DNA of 49,594 bases from an uncultured Pseudomonadota bacterium (GTDB lineage Bacteria > Pseudomonadota > Gammaproteobacteria > Burkholderiales > CAIKXV01): contig CAIKXV010000074.1 of assembly GCA_903831455.1 (NCBI GenBank), forward strand, positions 1 to 49,594. The letters are read 5' to 3'. Numbering within the stretch: position 1 is the first letter of the stretch; the number at the start of each line of letters is the position of its first letter. The position numbers were made by a program, and so were the translations under genes. Of the stretch, positions 47,924-49,594 are shown piece after piece. The notes below the pieces were generated by a model that searched no databases, was not told where the DNA came from, and saw only the letters and a list, made by a program, of their open reading frames with translations.

Positions 47924-49594
47924 GACCCCGTTGCCCCGCCGTCCCCGCCGGTGGCCCCGGCCTCATCCCCGGACGCACCGGGCGTCTCGTCGCCGTCGGC
48001 GGACTCGGGCTCCTCGGACTCGACCACGGTCTCCACCCCGACCAGCCGTTCGCCCGCGTCGAGCGCGATCAGCGTCACGCCCTGGGTGGCCCGACCCATC
48101 TCGCGGATCTCGGCCACGCGGGTGCGGATCAGCACCCCGCCGGTGGTGATCATGATGATCTCGTCGGTGGGGGCGACCAGCCGCGCCGACACCACCGCGC
48201 CATTGCGCTCGCTGGGCTGGATCGCGAAGATGCCCTGCGTGCCGCGCCCGTGCCGGGTGTATTCGGCGACCGGCGTGCGCTTGCCGTAGCCGTTTTCGGT
48301 GGCCACCAGCACGGACTGCGTGCCCGACCCATCGGCCACCAGCAGCGCGATCACGCGCTGTCCGGCCGCGAGCCTCATGCCGCGCACGCCACGGGCGGTT
48401 CGGCCCATGGGCCGCACGTCGGACTCCTCGAAGCGCACCGCCTTCGACCCGTCGGAGAACAGCATCACGTCCTGCGTGCCGTCGGTCAGCGCCACGCCGA
48501 CGAGGTAGTCGTCGGGATCGAGGTCGATCGCGATGATGCCGGCCGAGCGCGGACGGGAGAATTCGGACAGCGCGGTCTTCTTCACCGTGCCGTCGGCGGT
48601 CGCCATGATCACGAACCGGTGGTCGTCGAAGGTACGCACCGGCAGGATGGCGTTGATCTTCTCGCCCTCGGCCAGCGGGAGCACGTTGACGATCGGGCGG
48701 CCGCGGCTCGTGCGGGTGCCCTGGGGCACGTTGTAGACCTTGATCCAGTACACCCGCCCACGGCTGGAGAAGCACAGCACGTAGTCGTGGGAGTGGGCCA
48801 CGAACATCTTCTCGATGAAGTCCTCGTCCTTGGTCCCCGCCGCCTGGCGGCCGCGGCCGCCCCGGCGCTGCGACTGGTAGTCGGCCACCGGTTGCGCCTT
48901 GATGTAGCCGCCGTGGGACAGGGTGACCACCATGTTCTCGGGCGTGATCAGGTCCTCGATGTTCACGTCCCCGGCGTGCTGGACCACCTCGCTGCGCCGC
49001 TCGTCGCCATACTGGGCGACCAGGGCGGCGAGCTCGTCGGCGATGATGCGGGTGACGCGCTCGGGGCGCGCCAGGATGTCCAGCAGGTCGGCGATGCGCG
49101 CCATCACGTCCTGGTACTCGCCGGTGATCCGGTCCTGCTCCAGCGCGGTCAGGCGCTGCAGGCGCATGTCGAGGATGGCCTGGGCCTGGGTGTCGGACAG
49201 CCGGTAGCCGTCGGGGTGCAGCCCCAGGACCGCGTCGAGTTCCTCGGGCCGCGACAGCGCAGCCCCGGCGCCGGCGCGGGCGAGCATCTCCTCGACCACC
49301 GGCGAGCGCCAGGCGCGCGCCATCAGCGCGGTCTTCGCCTCGGCGGGCGACGCGGCGGCCTTGATGAGGGCGATGACCTCGTCGATGTTGGACATCGCCA
49401 CCGCCAGGCCCTCGAGCACGTGCCCGCGCTCGCGCGCCCGGCGCAGGTCGAACACCGAGCGTCGCACCACCACCTCGCGCCGATGGCGCAGGAAGGCCTG
49501 CAGCATCTGCTTGAGGTCGAGCAGGCGGGGCTGGCCATCGACCAGCGCCACCATGTTCACGCCGAAGCTGTCCTGGAGCTGGGTTTCCTTGAAC
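47920..49594 (-). CDS. gyrA: DNA gyrase subunit A, C-terminal part (5' end outside window)
   Basis: The visible 557 codons cover part of the breakage-reunion/coiled-coil region (FKETQLQDSFGVNMVALVDG at the right edge, then LDMRLQRLTALEQDRI) and the C-terminal DNA-wrapping domain. The GyrA box is present as SQRRGGRGRQ, followed by beta-propeller repeats (FSSRGRVYWIKVYNVPQ, then TADGTVKKTALSEFSRPR). The protein ends in an acidic Gly/Asp/Glu tail of about 35 residues. GyrA introduces negative supercoils with GyrB. The frame is open through the window end; the ATG at 49560 is internal. The stop overlaps serC. Confidence 0.97.
   Translation of the reverse strand, partial: FKETQLQDSFGVNMVALVDGQPRLLDLKQMLQAFLRHRREVVVRRSVFDLRRARERGHVLEGLAVAMSNIDEVIALIKAAASPAEAKTALMARAWRSPVVEEMLARAGAGAALSRPEELDAVLGLHPDGYRLSDTQAQAILDMRLQRLTALEQDRITGEYQDVMARIADLLDILARPERVTRIIADELAALVAQYGDERRSEVVQHAGDVNIEDLITPENMVVTLSHGGYIKAQPVADYQSQRRGGRGRQAAGTKDEDFIEKMFVAHSHDYVLCFSSRGRVYWIKVYNVPQGTRTSRGRPIVNVLPLAEGEKINAILPVRTFDDHRFVIMATADGTVKKTALSEFSRPRSAGIIAIDLDPDDYLVGVALTDGTQDVMLFSDGSKAVRFEESDVRPMGRTARGVRGMRLAAGQRVIALLVADGSGTQSVLVATENGYGKRTPVAEYTRHGRGTQGIFAIQPSERNGAVVSARLVAPTDEIIMITTGGVLIRTRVAEIREMGRATQGVTLIALDAGERLVGVETVVESEEPESADGDETPGASGDEAGATGGDGGATGS

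Noticed and set aside
45659-48289. 876-codon plus-strand frame opposite pheA, serC and gyrA
   Set aside because: Antisense to well-supported genes, with low-complexity composition and no motif.

Overview
This window is chromosomal DNA from a very GC-rich betaproteobacterium, most likely Burkholderiales (Alcaligenaceae/Comamonadaceae-like). Three things point there: abundant Bug-type tripartite-tricarboxylate-transporter (TTT) receptors, the gene order rluD-pgeF-phaC/phaB/phaR, and the block gyrA-serC-pheA-hisC-tyrA-aroA-cmk-rpsA-ihfB-lapA-lapB-pyrF. Taxonomy is inferred from gene content and order only. Almost every base is coding. High GC leaves very long open frames antisense to real genes, and these are not annotated.

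Bases 1-9.3 kb form an accessory-looking catabolic region. It holds five Bug solute receptors (one cut by the window edge) interleaved with an M20-family hydrolase, two MaoC-fold proteins, a Rid-family protein, a cupin and a class III CoA-transferase. One Bug, one MaoC and one Rid gene are joined by 4-base start/stop overlaps. Several of these enzymes lack residues expected in their families. No TTT membrane subunits and no transcription regulator are present.

Bases 9.6-19.8 kb hold a DUF2238 membrane protein, aspartate kinase lysC, a sixth Bug receptor divergent from a second Rid protein, tRNA-Ser(GCU) and tRNA-Arg(ACG) followed by the only textbook intrinsic terminator seen, then a tartrate-dehydrogenase-like gene, acetoacetyl-CoA synthetase, a Cu+ ATPase and a small copper chaperone.

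Bases 19.8-33.5 kb are mostly housekeeping: bamD divergent from rluD, pgeF-phaC, phaB, phaR, rimO, a DinG-type helicase divergent from an RhlE-type helicase, and a gamma-glutamyltransferase. The polyhydroxybutyrate genes lack phaA between phaC and phaB.

Bases 33.7-49.6 kb are one long minus-strand series: gyrA (partial), serC, pheA, hisC, tyrA, aroA, cmk, rpsA, ihfB, lapA, lapB, pyrF, ugd, hldA, hldD. It links aromatic amino acid and serine synthesis, translation and nucleoid proteins, LPS regulation, pyrimidine synthesis and LPS heptose supply. Most junctions are 4-base overlaps. The rpsA leader and the ihfB stop codon carry notable RNA structures. No CRISPR array, insertion sequence, prophage or replication origin was seen.
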